Assembly: GCA_002379855.1 (NCBI GenBank)
Contig: DFUX01000041.1
Coordinates: 1 to 20,329, forward strand
Origin: Cloacimonetes bacterium UBA4175
GTDB lineage: Bacteria; Cloacimonadota; Cloacimonadia; Cloacimonadales; Cloacimonadaceae
DNA: 20,329 nucleotides
Direction of reading: 5' to 3'
In this document: positions 7,801 to 14,090 of the stretch, one piece after another
How positions within the stretch are numbered: position 1 is the first letter of the stretch
Layout of the letters: every line of letters begins with the position of its first letter
The notes under the pieces: generated by a model
Told to the model about the DNA's origin: nothing
The model's database searches: none
What the model saw: the letters and a program-made list of their open reading frames with translations, nothing else
Made by a program: the position numbers and the translations under genes

Positions 7801-8729
7801 TTCTTTTTTATCCCGTTCCGGTTTGTGCCATAGAATACGATATAATCCTGCGGGTCAAAGCTGCCATCCTCTGCTCCGACCACCCGGATCGGTATTTCAC
7901 GGAATTCCGGGCCAGGATTGTTGATCAGGTATGGCAGAAGCTCCCCTCCCGTGGTAAACAGGCGAAAACTGGCAGGGTCAACTACCGATAGCGGAAAGCT
8001 GCTTAGCTGGTTGTAGCCCAGCTTGAACATGCCATCCCGGTCTGTCTCCAGGCGAATCCAATGGTCAGACCGGCTAAAGTCGGCATAGTTTATAGTTTCT
8101 TTGGCTGCGGAACGCCAATGGCGAACCTGGTTGGGATTCAGCATATCCGATAGCATCAAATCGCTCAACTCATCCGGTTCAGCCGGGCTTTTTAGACCGG
8201 TGTTGCCCAAAATATCTATCCTGATAAGTGCCCTGGTAGTGACATTCAGGTTGTAAACGCCATCGTAAGAAAATGGATGGATCTGTAAGGGAACAAAGCC
8301 ATACCCGCGGTATGTGCCGTGGGGCAGGGTTTTAAGCAGGGTTGTCGGTTGCTCAGCATAAAGACGTTCGTTGATGGTATATCTGTTTTCTGAGATGCCA
8401 TCCACCATCAGAACTTCGGGTACTGGCGCAAGGCGCTTGGTGAGTACCTTGCTTTCCACGCTCGAATCCAGTATCGTGGCCGTGATGTCTCCAGATGGCG
8501 GAATTCCGATTTTTACTTCCGCATGAGGTATCAGAGGAGATCCGCTCACTGATGAGTAGTACATTCCAGACACTTGAATCCGCAGCGTGCCATTTTCCTC
8601 TGACAGATTGTAGGCATCAAGACGATACTCGAACAGGATGCTGGAATCTGTTTGTTGGATTACGGTTACGGTCGCTCCTAACAATGTTAGCGAGAAGATG
8701 CTCACAACGAGCAGAAACCAGCCTTTCAT
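4869..8729 (-). CDS. porU: Gingipain-family (C25) cysteine protease, PorU-like type IX secretion sortase
   Basis: The 1286-residue exported protein is probably the sortase that cleaves C-terminal signals of type IX secretion cargo. A signal peptide occupies residues 1-19. A PorU-type N-terminal region follows (WIRLETDRDGMFKLGYNQL near 222-240). The C25 domain spans about 586-945 with the catalytic pair His821 (YYIGHGS) and Cys856 (AASCQVSHFD); the SC-x-x-S-x-FD context resembles PorU more than the Arg/Lys gingipains. Ig-like strands follow. Residues ~1195-1286 are a FlgD-like domain with the typical PYPNP entry and the WDGRDKKG and NTYFIKL strands. The ATG is set by AGGAGG five bases upstream, which lies inside the preceding 51-codon gene. 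No other type IX component is in the window. A surface protease role rather than a sortase role cannot be excluded. Confidence 0.83.
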   Translation of the reverse strand: MKGWFLLVVSIFSLTLLGATVTVIQQTDSSILFEYRLDAYNLSEENGTLRIQVSGMYYSSVSGSPLIPHAEVKIGIPPSGDITATILDSSVESKVLTKRLAPVPEVLMVDGISENRYTINERLYAEQPTTLLKTLPHGTYRGYGFVPLQIHPFSYDGVYNLNVTTRALIRIDILGNTGLKSPAEPDELSDLMLSDMLNPNQVRHWRSAAKETINYADFSRSDHWIRLETDRDGMFKLGYNQLSSFPLSVVDPASFRLFTTGGELLPYLINNPGPEFREIPIRVVGAEDGSFDPQDYIVFYGTNRNGIKKNQTLQSHATYYNPYSGNTVYWLTFGNGFSGTPLRMQELPAYTTWVNQSNSHNEQFRLETESHRREQAGFDWYMTRMFGNTTAEYEFQVNLQDLDTSSPQNLSFWIQQEDIPSRLWHNISVYVNGEPIPADTLNGITFRWRGNPEYVFFKPTSSFQNGSNTIRIKVIRDGADNLFLNWITVDYKRLLNKSTGQYLVNQLAFNYGENVRYNFTGNSNTWVYRINGFGETDIVPLRTAENGFYFVAPGVSNTTYILSSDSELYAPLNITAVNPADIASPSGAVDNLIITPDEFLSQAQSLASMHLDLLGKKSLVVRQSDIITQFNGGHPDPVAIRQFIRHVYHNFPTPRLTSVILLGLGTVDWRNYSSQAAEKNKIMVFQKGTGKDAIVSDDYFVMLTQASYPEVAIGRYPVRNLNELNNMLGNFQRYVQEPQGGWWRNSMVFLADDLYNGSATHENVHTQQVESAGNKVHPSILVDKIFAWLYEYDEFQNKPQARDDMIAAINEGRLVWYYIGHGSYDKLGAEDYLNGATDMGRFTNQGKLPFFMAASCQVSHFDYWGYESLGQKLVLQDNVGAIASYSATRMSASYGNGPMMENLLHNLANNRNSLGYSIARAKFQHTNSDDNDATYVLLGDPLLKVVPPVRDSLITVLGLNQDSQSDTLFARQRVQIDGHFRPSLHSGMASIQAFNSVFRDSLDYETIVSKRGNNLFKGEVSVQSGDYSASFIVPDDVRTGDTGLIVSYLWDEDAKQDYVNYKYPTMLSSQAVIAENTDVPKIEIFLGSMDFRPGDTVTPNTTLIARISDENGINITGSPGHNMLMILDGSLQAVPVTSYFNYEPDSHTLGTLRYPLNGLQEGHHTIQLIAFDNFNSPAVKSTEFFVKKGGELTIDRLLPYPNPMSKETWFTFMLSENCDLTLDIYTITGKKVHTIKTTGLTGFNKIHWDGRDKKGGRLANNTYFIKLKATSENRKAEKTERLVIYN

Positions 8730-8881
8730 GCTTTCCTCCTTTCTTTAAAAATATGCTCCAGAAGGTAGATCAGGCCGTAAAGAATAGCCATGAATAAGAA
8801 GATTCCGCCCATTCCCAGGGCTGAGATCTTAAGGGCGCTGACAAAGTTTTGCATTACCATGGTTTGTGCGTCCGGAGTCAT
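8726..8881 (-). CDS. 51-residue OadG-like single-span membrane peptide
   Basis: This short gene starts at ATG with GAGG 8 bases upstream and lies 19 bp after rlmH. Its TGA overlaps the next ATG (ATGA). The peptide has an acidic start (MTPDAQ), an amphipathic stretch (NFVSALKISALGMGG), one membrane span (IFLFMAILYGLIYLL) and a basic tail (KERRKA). The GMGxxFxFM core is what I know from OadG/gamma subunits of Na+-translocating decarboxylases, which anchor the alpha subunit to the beta subunit. Usual OadG proteins are longer, with a Pro/Ala-rich or His-bearing tail that is missing here. The AGG-AGG codons for the tail double as the Shine-Dalgarno of the C25 gene. Role in a decarboxylase or as a partner of the C25 protein is unresolved. 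Confidence 0.75.
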   Translation of the reverse strand: MTPDAQTMVMQNFVSALKISALGMGGIFLFMAILYGLIYLLEHIFKERRKA

Positions 8882-8900
8882 CAATATACCTCGACTACTT

Positions 8901-9365
8901 TTAATAGTGATAAGCTCTGTTGTTGTGGATCATAAGGGCACGATAGATCTGTTCCACAAGGATCAATCTTGCCATCTGATGCGTAAATGTCAGCTCAGAA
9001 AGACTTAACACCGCATCTGATCTCTGTTTCAAGGTCAGGTCAGTTCCATAGACACCGCCAATGATAAACACAACACGTTTATTATGAGATATACTAACCA
9101 GATATTCAGAGAATTCAAGCGATGATTTCATCTGGCCTTTTTCGTCCAACAAAATCACATAATCATCAGGCTTGAGACGCTTGAGGCAGTTTTGCGCTTC
9201 TCCAAACTTCACGGCTTCGACGCTTCCTGCTTTGCTGATGCTGACATCAGCCAATTCCAGGATGTCCAATTTTGCCATGGGAGACAAGCGTTTCAGATAC
9301 TCGTCTATGGCCTGTTTAAGCCAGGCTTCCCGGGTCTTGCCAAACTGGATTAAGCGTAGATTCAC
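8901..9365 (-). CDS. rlmH: 23S rRNA pseudouridine-1915 N3-methyltransferase RlmH
   Basis: The 154-residue SPOUT methyltransferase uses SAM to methylate pseudouridine 1915 in helix 69 of 23S rRNA on the assembled 70S ribosome. Visible hallmarks are the N-terminal strand (LRLIQFGK), LLDEKGQ at 72-78, the trefoil-knot loop IIGGVYGTD at 101-109, and the C-terminal block LSLSELTFTHQMARLILVEQ ending in AYHY. The frame is open to 9488, but those residues are out-of-frame ptb sequence. The family start fits GTG at 9365, which overlaps the ptb stop as GTGA and gives the normal ~155-residue length. Coupled translation with ptb is likely. Confidence 0.95.
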   Translation of the reverse strand: MNLRLIQFGKTREAWLKQAIDEYLKRLSPMAKLDILELADVSISKAGSVEAVKFGEAQNCLKRLKPDDYVILLDEKGQMKSSLEFSEYLVSISHNKRVVFIIGGVYGTDLTLKQRSDAVLSLSELTFTHQMARLILVEQIYRALMIHNNRAYHY

Positions 9366-10264
9366 CGCTGCATGCAGGTCATGGCCATGGCCATGCAAAG
9401 CACCTTCAGCTCTCCCCGGTCTGCGCGGGAGGGTATCAGGATCGGAGCTTTGGTGCCCACCACCACATGGGCAACCCTGTAACCGCAATAATGGGTGAGC
9501 AGTTTGCCATAGATATTACCTGCTTCGATGTTTGGCACAATCAGCACCTCCGCGCGTCCGGCGACAGGTGATTCTATGCCTTTGAGCCTGGCCGCGTCTA
9601 TGTCAACCGCGTTATCGAACGCCAAGGGGCCTTCGATGATACACCCGGGGATCTGGCCTCTCTCATTCATACGTGAGATGATTGCCGCATCGACCGTTGC
9701 CTGCATCTTGGGGTTCACTATCTCGACAGCCGTAAGCATTGCCACCCGAGGCGTTGGGCTTCCAAAAGCATGAGCGACCTTGACGGCGTTCTTGACAATC
9801 GCAATCTTCTCTTTCAGATCAGGAGCGAGATTCACCCCTCCGTCGCTCATCAACTTGACCCCGCTGGGATGCTCATAAGCCAAAACATCGGATATGACGT
9901 CGCCCAGGCGCAGCCCCTTTTCTTTGTCCAAGGCCGCACGCATCACCATGCCAGAATCTGATTTGCCTTTGAGGATAATATCCGCCTTGCCCTCGTTTAC
10001 CAGTTGGACGCTAAGTTGGGCTGCTTTTACCAGATCATCGCCTGTATCTGCTATCTCAAAGCTCTGTTTTTGTTCTGGAGACATTTTTTCCAGCAGAGCA
10101 AGGATTTTTTGTTTGTTGCCAACCAACAGGCTGTCGGCCAGGCCCTCTTGTTTGGCCAGGATCGCGGCATCCAGAACGGATTCGGTATGGGCTCCCGCAA
10201 TCACTACAGTGGCCTTTACTTTCCCATGGACGTGGGCTTTCATTTCGTCTAAATTCTTAAACAT
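9362..10264 (-). CDS. ptb: Phosphate acetyl/butyryltransferase family enzyme
   Basis: The 300-residue enzyme is predicted to exchange CoA for phosphate on a short-chain acyl-CoA, producing an acyl phosphate for ATP formation by an acyl kinase. It has the Ptb-type length and order: an N-terminal Rossmann-like half (TVVIAGAHTESVLDAA), ADIILKGKSDSG near 94-105, then a second half with RVAMLTAVEIVNPKMQAT, GPLAFDNAVD and VLIVPNIEAGNIYGKLL, a block typical of the PTA_PTB superfamily. Acetyl versus butyryl preference cannot be told. The ATG follows AGGAGA at good spacing. No acyl kinase gene is adjacent. An acylphosphatase, which destroys acyl phosphates, lies three genes upstream in the same unit. 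Confidence 0.9.
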   Translation of the reverse strand: MFKNLDEMKAHVHGKVKATVVIAGAHTESVLDAAILAKQEGLADSLLVGNKQKILALLEKMSPEQKQSFEIADTGDDLVKAAQLSVQLVNEGKADIILKGKSDSGMVMRAALDKEKGLRLGDVISDVLAYEHPSGVKLMSDGGVNLAPDLKEKIAIVKNAVKVAHAFGSPTPRVAMLTAVEIVNPKMQATVDAAIISRMNERGQIPGCIIEGPLAFDNAVDIDAARLKGIESPVAGRAEVLIVPNIEAGNIYGKLLTHYCGYRVAHVVVGTKAPILIPSRADRGELKVLCMAMAMTCMQR

Positions 10265-10299
10265 TTATTCTCCTTTGTGGCGAGTGTAAAAAACACCGG

Positions 10300-11175
10300 T
10301 CAATGCGTGTATTTCTCGATGAAGTCATCCACCAAAGAGTCTTCGTTGGGGCTCAACTGAGCCAAGATCTTGCGTAGCGCTTCTTTCTGGATTTGGCGAA
10401 CCCTTTCGCGGGACAAGCCCAGGGTTTCAGCGATCTGGGCAAAATTCTGTGACTCTTTGTCTTCATTCAAACCGAAATAGGTGCGGATGATATCCGCCTC
10501 GCGATTATCGAGGCTGTCTATTGCCTTGTTCAACTTTTCATGGATGCGATCCCGGTAATAGATTTTCTGCGGATCTGTGAGATCTTCATCCCTCATCATG
10601 TCTCTCATGGTGAATTCCTGGAAGTCGCCGGAATACAGCGGGTCGTCAAAAGAGGTTGTTTCCACCAGTTGCCCCCGCAACTGCTCGATCGACCTCTTGG
10701 GAAGCTGCATTTTCTCGCTCAGCTCTTCTTTGGTGGCGGCTTCCCCGGTTTCCGAATAGATGCGGTCTGAAGCTGCTTTGATACGATGGACGGAACTTGC
10801 TTTGCCCATTGGAACGCGGATCAGGGAACTCTTTTCGGACACTGCCAGCATGATGCGCTGTTTGATCCACCAGATGGCGTAAGAAATCAGCTTGATACCT
10901 TTATCCGGATCGAATTTCTCGACAGCCTTGATCAGGCCGATATTACCTTCGCTGATCAATTCTGAGAGGGACAAACCTCTATTCTGATAGCGGGATGCTA
11001 TCTTGACCACAAATTTCAGATTTGCCTGGATCAGCTTGTGCATCGCCTCCGCATCCCCATCCCTGGCCCGGAGTGCCAATTCGTGCTCTTCCTCACGGCT
11101 TAGGGTTTTGTAATGCGAAATCTCTTTCAGGTAGCTTTGCAGCGCTTTGTCTGCAAAAACGCTTTCTTTCTTCAT
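10300..11175 (-). CDS. rpoD: Primary-type RNA polymerase sigma factor (sigma-70 family, RpoD/SigA-like, short)
   Basis: The 291-residue sigma-70 protein directs core polymerase to promoters. Region 1.2 is at about 7-37 (LQSYLKEISHYKTLSREEE). Region 2 is at 50-120, with NLKFVVKIASRY, the GLIKAVEKFDP helix and the -10-binding KLISYAIWWIKQRI. Region 3 follows, and region 4 has the -35 helix-turn-helix FAQIAETLGLSRERVRQIQ. Region 1.1 and the non-conserved insert are absent. This is the architecture of the Bacteroidota primary sigma and also of group 2 stress sigmas. Whether this is the housekeeping sigma depends on what else the genome carries. The ATG follows AGGA and lies 19 bp after the LysM/M23 gene. 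Confidence 0.92.
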   Translation of the reverse strand: MKKESVFADKALQSYLKEISHYKTLSREEEHELALRARDGDAEAMHKLIQANLKFVVKIASRYQNRGLSLSELISEGNIGLIKAVEKFDPDKGIKLISYAIWWIKQRIMLAVSEKSSLIRVPMGKASSVHRIKAASDRIYSETGEAATKEELSEKMQLPKRSIEQLRGQLVETTSFDDPLYSGDFQEFTMRDMMRDEDLTDPQKIYYRDRIHEKLNKAIDSLDNREADIIRTYFGLNEDKESQNFAQIAETLGLSRERVRQIQKEALRKILAQLSPNEDSLVDDFIEKYTH

Positions 11176-11194
11176 GCCATCCTGCGCTTTGTTC

Positions 11195-12379
11195 TCAATT
11201 CAGCTTTAAAACTTTGCGGGGGTTGATCGCTTTACCCTTGATGCGATATTCAAAATGCAAATGTGGCCCGGACGCGTTGCCTGTGGAGCCCACATAGCCA
11301 ATCAACTGCCCTTTGCTCACTTTTTCGTCCACTTTCACCAGGTTGATGGAATTGTGAGCGTAAACCGTCATCACGAAATCCGGGTGTTCAAGCACTATTA
11401 CATTACCATAATTCCCCTGAACGCCGGAAAAGACCACCACGCCGTCCAATACTGCATATATAGGAGTGCCGGTCTTGGCAAAGATGTCGATACCCTTGTG
11501 AGGCCTGCCATGGCGCAAGCCAAATTCAGAGGTGACCCTGCCGATGGTGGGGATTGCCAGATCATCCCTGATCAAGCCAGACTTTTGCAGTTCCGCTTCG
11601 CTGATCAGGGGGCTTTTCCCACCCATCTCGCTTGGAGGAGGGGTGCCTGCCAACCAGATCTTCTGGCCAACGCTGATGTCGTTGCTGCTGAGGTTATTCA
11701 ACTTTTTCAGTTCATCAACCGTCATCCCGTTTTCCTTGGCTATCTTGTAAAGTGTGTCCTTTCTTTGCACCACATAGATCTTTTGCACGATGGTGGTATC
11801 CGGTTCCGCGGCTGCCCTGGCTGGCGGGCTTTGCTCCGGCTGAACCGCAATCTCCGGTTTTGGAACGTCATCCTCTTCAACACCGGGATCCTTGATCAAC
11901 AGCCTGTCGCCTGGATGGATGCTGTATGTGACATCATCCATATTGTTCCAGGCCAGCAAATCCTTCAAAGCCAGGCCGTGATTTACGGATATGCGGTATA
12001 AGTTGTCTTTGGGCTGCACCGTGTAGTAGTAGCTTTCCGGGAGGTCTTTGGGGGGTGTGGTTGTCTGCGCTGGTCTGGCGGCAGACGCTAAGTTCTCATT
12101 ACCTGTTGCGGGCACTGGCACTGCTACGGATGGGGGTGCTGTCACCTGTGTTGGCTGACTGCTTCCCGGTTCTTCTATCAATTTGATCTTAAGTCTCTGG
12201 TTGATAGATAATCTGTTGTCTGGAAGTTGATTAAGTTCTTTGATCTGTTCAATTGTCACACCGTAGCGTTTACTTAGAGAATACAGGGTCTCTCCTTTTT
12301 TTACTGTGTGAAGCTGATACTTAGCCGCCACGATAAGCGGAAAAAGCATCATCAACAACAGCAGCAAGACACGAGACAC
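11195..12379 (-). CDS. Secreted LysM / M23 peptidoglycan endopeptidase
   Basis: The 394-residue product is a cell-wall hydrolase or NlpD/EnvC-like protein. A signal peptide (residues 1-19, SRVLLLLLMMLFPLIVAA) precedes three LysM domains at about 20-66, 117-162 and 201-243, joined by Pro/Ala/Thr-rich linkers. An M23 domain follows at 280-390. Its zinc and catalytic residues are all present: H294 and D298 in HKGID, H342 in YAHN, H373 and H375 in HLHFE, so it should be active, unlike degenerate NlpD/EnvC. I prefer GTG at 12379 because it puts the hydrophobic core directly after the N-terminus, has AAGGA 9 bases upstream and avoids overlap. ATG at 12451 (418 residues, overlapping the acylphosphatase gene by 35 bp) is the alternative. 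Confidence 0.9.
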   Translation of the reverse strand: MSRVLLLLLMMLFPLIVAAKYQLHTVKKGETLYSLSKRYGVTIEQIKELNQLPDNRLSINQRLKIKLIEEPGSSQPTQVTAPPSVAVPVPATGNENLASAARPAQTTTPPKDLPESYYYTVQPKDNLYRISVNHGLALKDLLAWNNMDDVTYSIHPGDRLLIKDPGVEEDDVPKPEIAVQPEQSPPARAAAEPDTTIVQKIYVVQRKDTLYKIAKENGMTVDELKKLNNLSSNDISVGQKIWLAGTPPPSEMGGKSPLISEAELQKSGLIRDDLAIPTIGRVTSEFGLRHGRPHKGIDIFAKTGTPIYAVLDGVVVFSGVQGNYGNVIVLEHPDFVMTVYAHNSINLVKVDEKVSKGQLIGYVGSTGNASGPHLHFEYRIKGKAINPRKVLKLN

Positions 12380-12416
12380 AGGCCCCCGTCCTTCGAACCT
12401 GTCATTTATCTTAGCG

Positions 12417-12686
12417 TCAATGTATTTCAAATTCTTTATATTCAATCGCATTGTCCAATTCGCGTGCTTCCATATCCCGCACCAGGATAAATCCCCTGCC
12501 GGCACGCAGATATGTGCAGAACAGCTCAAAATCCTCCCCGCGCCCTTGGGCGAGGATATACACCGAGCCGTCTGCTTTGTTTCTCACGTATCCCCGGATG
12601 CTACAGAGTCGTGCGCATCGGCATGCAAAGTGGCGAAAACCAACGCCTTGCACTCTTCCACGCACATCGATTTCCCATGAAGGCAT
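12417..12686 (-). CDS. acyP: Acylphosphatase
   Basis: The 89-residue cytoplasmic enzyme hydrolyses the carboxyl-phosphate bond of acyl phosphates. The signature RGRVQGVGFRHFACRCA is at 9-25, with phosphate-binding Arg18, and the second catalytic residue is Asn36 in GYVRNKADGSV, which matches the family alpha/beta sandwich. The length is normal. ATG is preceded by GGAG at 7 bases. It is the first gene of the left transcription unit. A TTGACA hexamer on the minus strand (12738-12743) lies about 50 bp upstream but lacks a good -10 at 17 bp. Sharing a unit with the acyl-phosphate-forming Ptb suggests, but does not prove, control of acyl-phosphate levels. Confidence 0.93.
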   Translation of the reverse strand: MPSWEIDVRGRVQGVGFRHFACRCARLCSIRGYVRNKADGSVYILAQGRGEDFELFCTYLRAGRGFILVRDMEARELDNAIEYKEFEIH

Positions 12687-12764
12687 ATTACAACTCCACT
12701 TCCGGCATCAATACCGTGAATTTGGGATACGGTAATTTGTCAAGCATTCGTTTCACGGATACAA

Positions 12765-12814
12765 AAAGCTCTCTTTCAGTCTAAGTAGAGATTATTGAAA
12801 GCAATAATAGCTTT
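12765..12814 (-). terminator. Composite hairpin between the phn genes and acyP, possible weak terminator
   Basis: AAAGCT (12765-12770) pairs with AGCTTT (12809-12814), and inside it CTTTCA (12773-12778) pairs with TGAAAG (12796-12801). A competing AT-rich hairpin is ATTATTG (12791-12797) with CAATAAT (12802-12808). Read on the minus strand the outer stem ends in a run of five T (12763-12767). The stem is AT-rich, so terminator strength is doubtful. Confidence 0.3.
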
Positions 12815-12904
12815 GTTCCCAACAACACATTTTTTTAGACCGGCACAAAGGCTGAAATCATTATCGCGCAATAGTGGAAAACCTGCTCCTTTCCGCCCTC
12901 ATAC

Positions 12905-12984
12905 ATTGATCGCTGATTGATCACTAATTGACCGCTGGGCAATCGCCGCGCTGGAAATTGCCTGGCGTTCAATGGGCGGTCAAT
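12905..12984. repeat. Iteron-like array: three forward and two reverse 11-bp units
   Basis: Three head-to-tail units occupy 12905-12915 (ATTGATCGCTG), 12916-12926 (ATTGATCACTA) and 12927-12937 (ATTGACCGCTG). On the opposite strand two more head-to-tail units occupy 12974-12984 (ATTGACCGCCC) and 12963-12973 (ATTGAACGCCA). Between them GGCAAT (12938-12943) and ATTGCC (12957-12962) form an inner inverted repeat. The two halves can fold into an imperfect ~28-bp stem with a 13-nt loop, and the outer 9 bp ATTGACCGC/GCGGTCAAT is perfect. It could be a protein-binding array (operator or iterons) or a decayed hairpin element. Confidence 0.75.
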
Positions 12985-13021
12985 GAGACATGAAAGCGGG
13001 AGGGGGTCAGGATGGCTTGCA

Positions 13022-13041
13022 ATGCTTGCGTCTCCAAGCAT
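13022..13041. repeat. Perfect 7-bp hairpin
   Basis: ATGCTTG (13022-13028) and CAAGCAT (13035-13041) pair perfectly over a 6-nt loop, CGTCTC. It lies between the iteron-like array and the long hairpin at 13107. No function can be assigned. Confidence 0.5.
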
Positions 13042-13106
13042 AAAACGCTTACCTTTCCGATTTTGTTTCATAGCTCCGTCCTTTGCTGCTACTGGCTTTG
13101 ATGCCA

Positions 13107-13153
13107 TCATCCTTAGGTCATCCCTCACCGGGTTAAGGATGACCCCAGGATGA
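13107..13153. repeat. Long REP-like hairpin, 17-bp stem
   Basis: TCATCCT-TA-GGTCATCC (13107-13123) pairs with GGATGACC-CC-AGGATGA (13137-13153) over a 13-nt loop. All 15 positions outside the central TA/CC mismatch pair. Each arm itself repeats the word TCATCC, so the element may have grown by duplication of a smaller one. It lies ~190 bp after phnC, as expected for a REP-type 3'-end element. There is no U tract. Confidence 0.7.
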
Positions 13154-13341
13154 CATAGTCTTAACTGCCACTCACGCATGAGGGCGATAGCGGTGCCGCC
13201 GCATGCCGATGCGTCCTTATCGTTTATGAGCGTGGAATTCATACAAAGCTACCTGCCGGTCGTTGGCTCCAGACCGTTAAAGCAGCCTCTCAGTCCGGCC
13301 GGGAAAGGTGGCTTTGAATATGCTCGCTGCGATACCGGGAA

Positions 13342-14082
13342 TCAGATTTCCTCGGCATCCTGTCCATATATTTCTTTGAAGCGTTCATTTCCGATATCCG
13401 CTGGCAGGCCTTCAAAAACAATTCTGCCATCCTTGAGGGCGATCACACGGTTTCCATAGCGTCTGGCAAGGCTTAAAAAATGGAGCGAGCAGATCACGGT
13501 GATGCCTTCACGGTTGATCTCGCCCAGATATTGCATGATGGAATCCGCGGTGGCTGGATCCAGGCTGGCGACTGGCTCGTCGGCCAGGATTACGGACGGT
13601 TCCTGCATCAGGGCGCGGGCTATGGCCACCCTCTGCTGTTGGCCTCCCGACAGTTGTTTCACCTGGCGTTTGGCAAATTCATGCAACCCGACTCTCTTTA
13701 GATTATGGTAAGCCTGTTCAATTTCTTCCGCCTTAAAGGGTGAGAAGGGGTTGTGATACCCCAGTCTGCCTGTAAGCACATTGGTGAGTACGCTCAGATT
13801 CTTAACCAGGTTAAATTGCTGGAAAACCATGGCGATACGTCTGCGGTAGCGTCTCAATTGGCCAGGTTTGTAGGAGCCCACCGGCTCACCGTCAAAGAGA
13901 ATACTGCCACCGCTCGGTTCGATCAGGCGGTTGATGCAACGCAAAAGGGTCGATTTGCCGCTGCCGGACAGGCCCAACAGGATGATGAAATCACCCCGCT
14001 GAACGTCAAAAGAGACGCTTTCCAGCGCGTTGGTCTTGCCGTCGTAACTTTTTCTCAGGTTTTGAATCTGAATCTGCGGCAT
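13342..14082 (-). CDS. phnC: Phosphonate/phosphite-type ABC transporter ATP-binding protein
   Basis: The 246-residue ABC ATPase should power uptake of the ligand captured by the neighbouring PhnD-like lipoprotein. Walker A is GLSGSGKST at 37-45, the signature is LSGGQQQRVAIARAL, Walker B with its catalytic Glu is VILADEP, followed by ASLDPATA and the switch His in CSLHFL. The overall pattern (LRCINRLIEPSGGSILFDGEPV, MVFQQFNLV, NVLTGRLG) is that of PhnC. ATG lies 8 bp after the phnD stop. No PhnE permease gene follows; the next 655 bp are non-coding. A permease must be encoded elsewhere, or the pair is a remnant. Confidence 0.93.
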   Translation of the reverse strand: MPQIQIQNLRKSYDGKTNALESVSFDVQRGDFIILLGLSGSGKSTLLRCINRLIEPSGGSILFDGEPVGSYKPGQLRRYRRRIAMVFQQFNLVKNLSVLTNVLTGRLGYHNPFSPFKAEEIEQAYHNLKRVGLHEFAKRQVKQLSGGQQQRVAIARALMQEPSVILADEPVASLDPATADSIMQYLGEINREGITVICSLHFLSLARRYGNRVIALKDGRIVFEGLPADIGNERFKEIYGQDAEEI

Positions 14083-14090
14083 CGTCTCTT

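Larger units (their letters stand above)
12687..13341. other. 655-bp non-coding gap rich in inverted and tandem repeats
   Basis: No credible gene is seen on either strand. The longest open frame (13242 to 12835, minus) runs through the hairpins, is rich in Pro, Arg and Cys, and matches no family I know. The gap separates phnC from acyP and lies where phnE would be expected; translating downstream of the phnC stop shows no hydrophobic permease-like segment. It holds the structured elements listed at 12765, 12905, 13022 and 13107. Confidence 0.7.

Noticed and set aside
9366..9488. N-terminal extension of RlmH by 41 codons
   Set aside because: These residues are the ptb reading frame read out of phase and are unlike RlmH. 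GTG at 9365 gives the family length and a GTGA junction.
12714..12743. Promoter for acyP built on TTGACA at 12738-12743
   Set aside because: The -35 is perfect, but the hexamer 17 bases on (TTCACG) is a poor -10 and the nearest TATTGA is 24 bases away. I mention it in the acyP entry only.
12905..12984. CRISPR array
   Set aside because: The units are 11 bp with no spacers, are inverted in the second half, and no cas gene is present.
12835..13242. 135-codon open frame on the minus strand in the gap after phnC
   Set aside because: It runs through two large hairpins and the 11-bp array, has no Shine-Dalgarno that stands out, shows no family motif and has a biased Arg/Pro/Cys content. It is best explained as a chance open frame in repeats.
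13250..13341. Decayed phnE after phnC
   Set aside because: The frame downstream of the phnC stop reads about 20 residues before a stop and shows no hydrophobic permease segments in the part I translated; other frames need a proper search.
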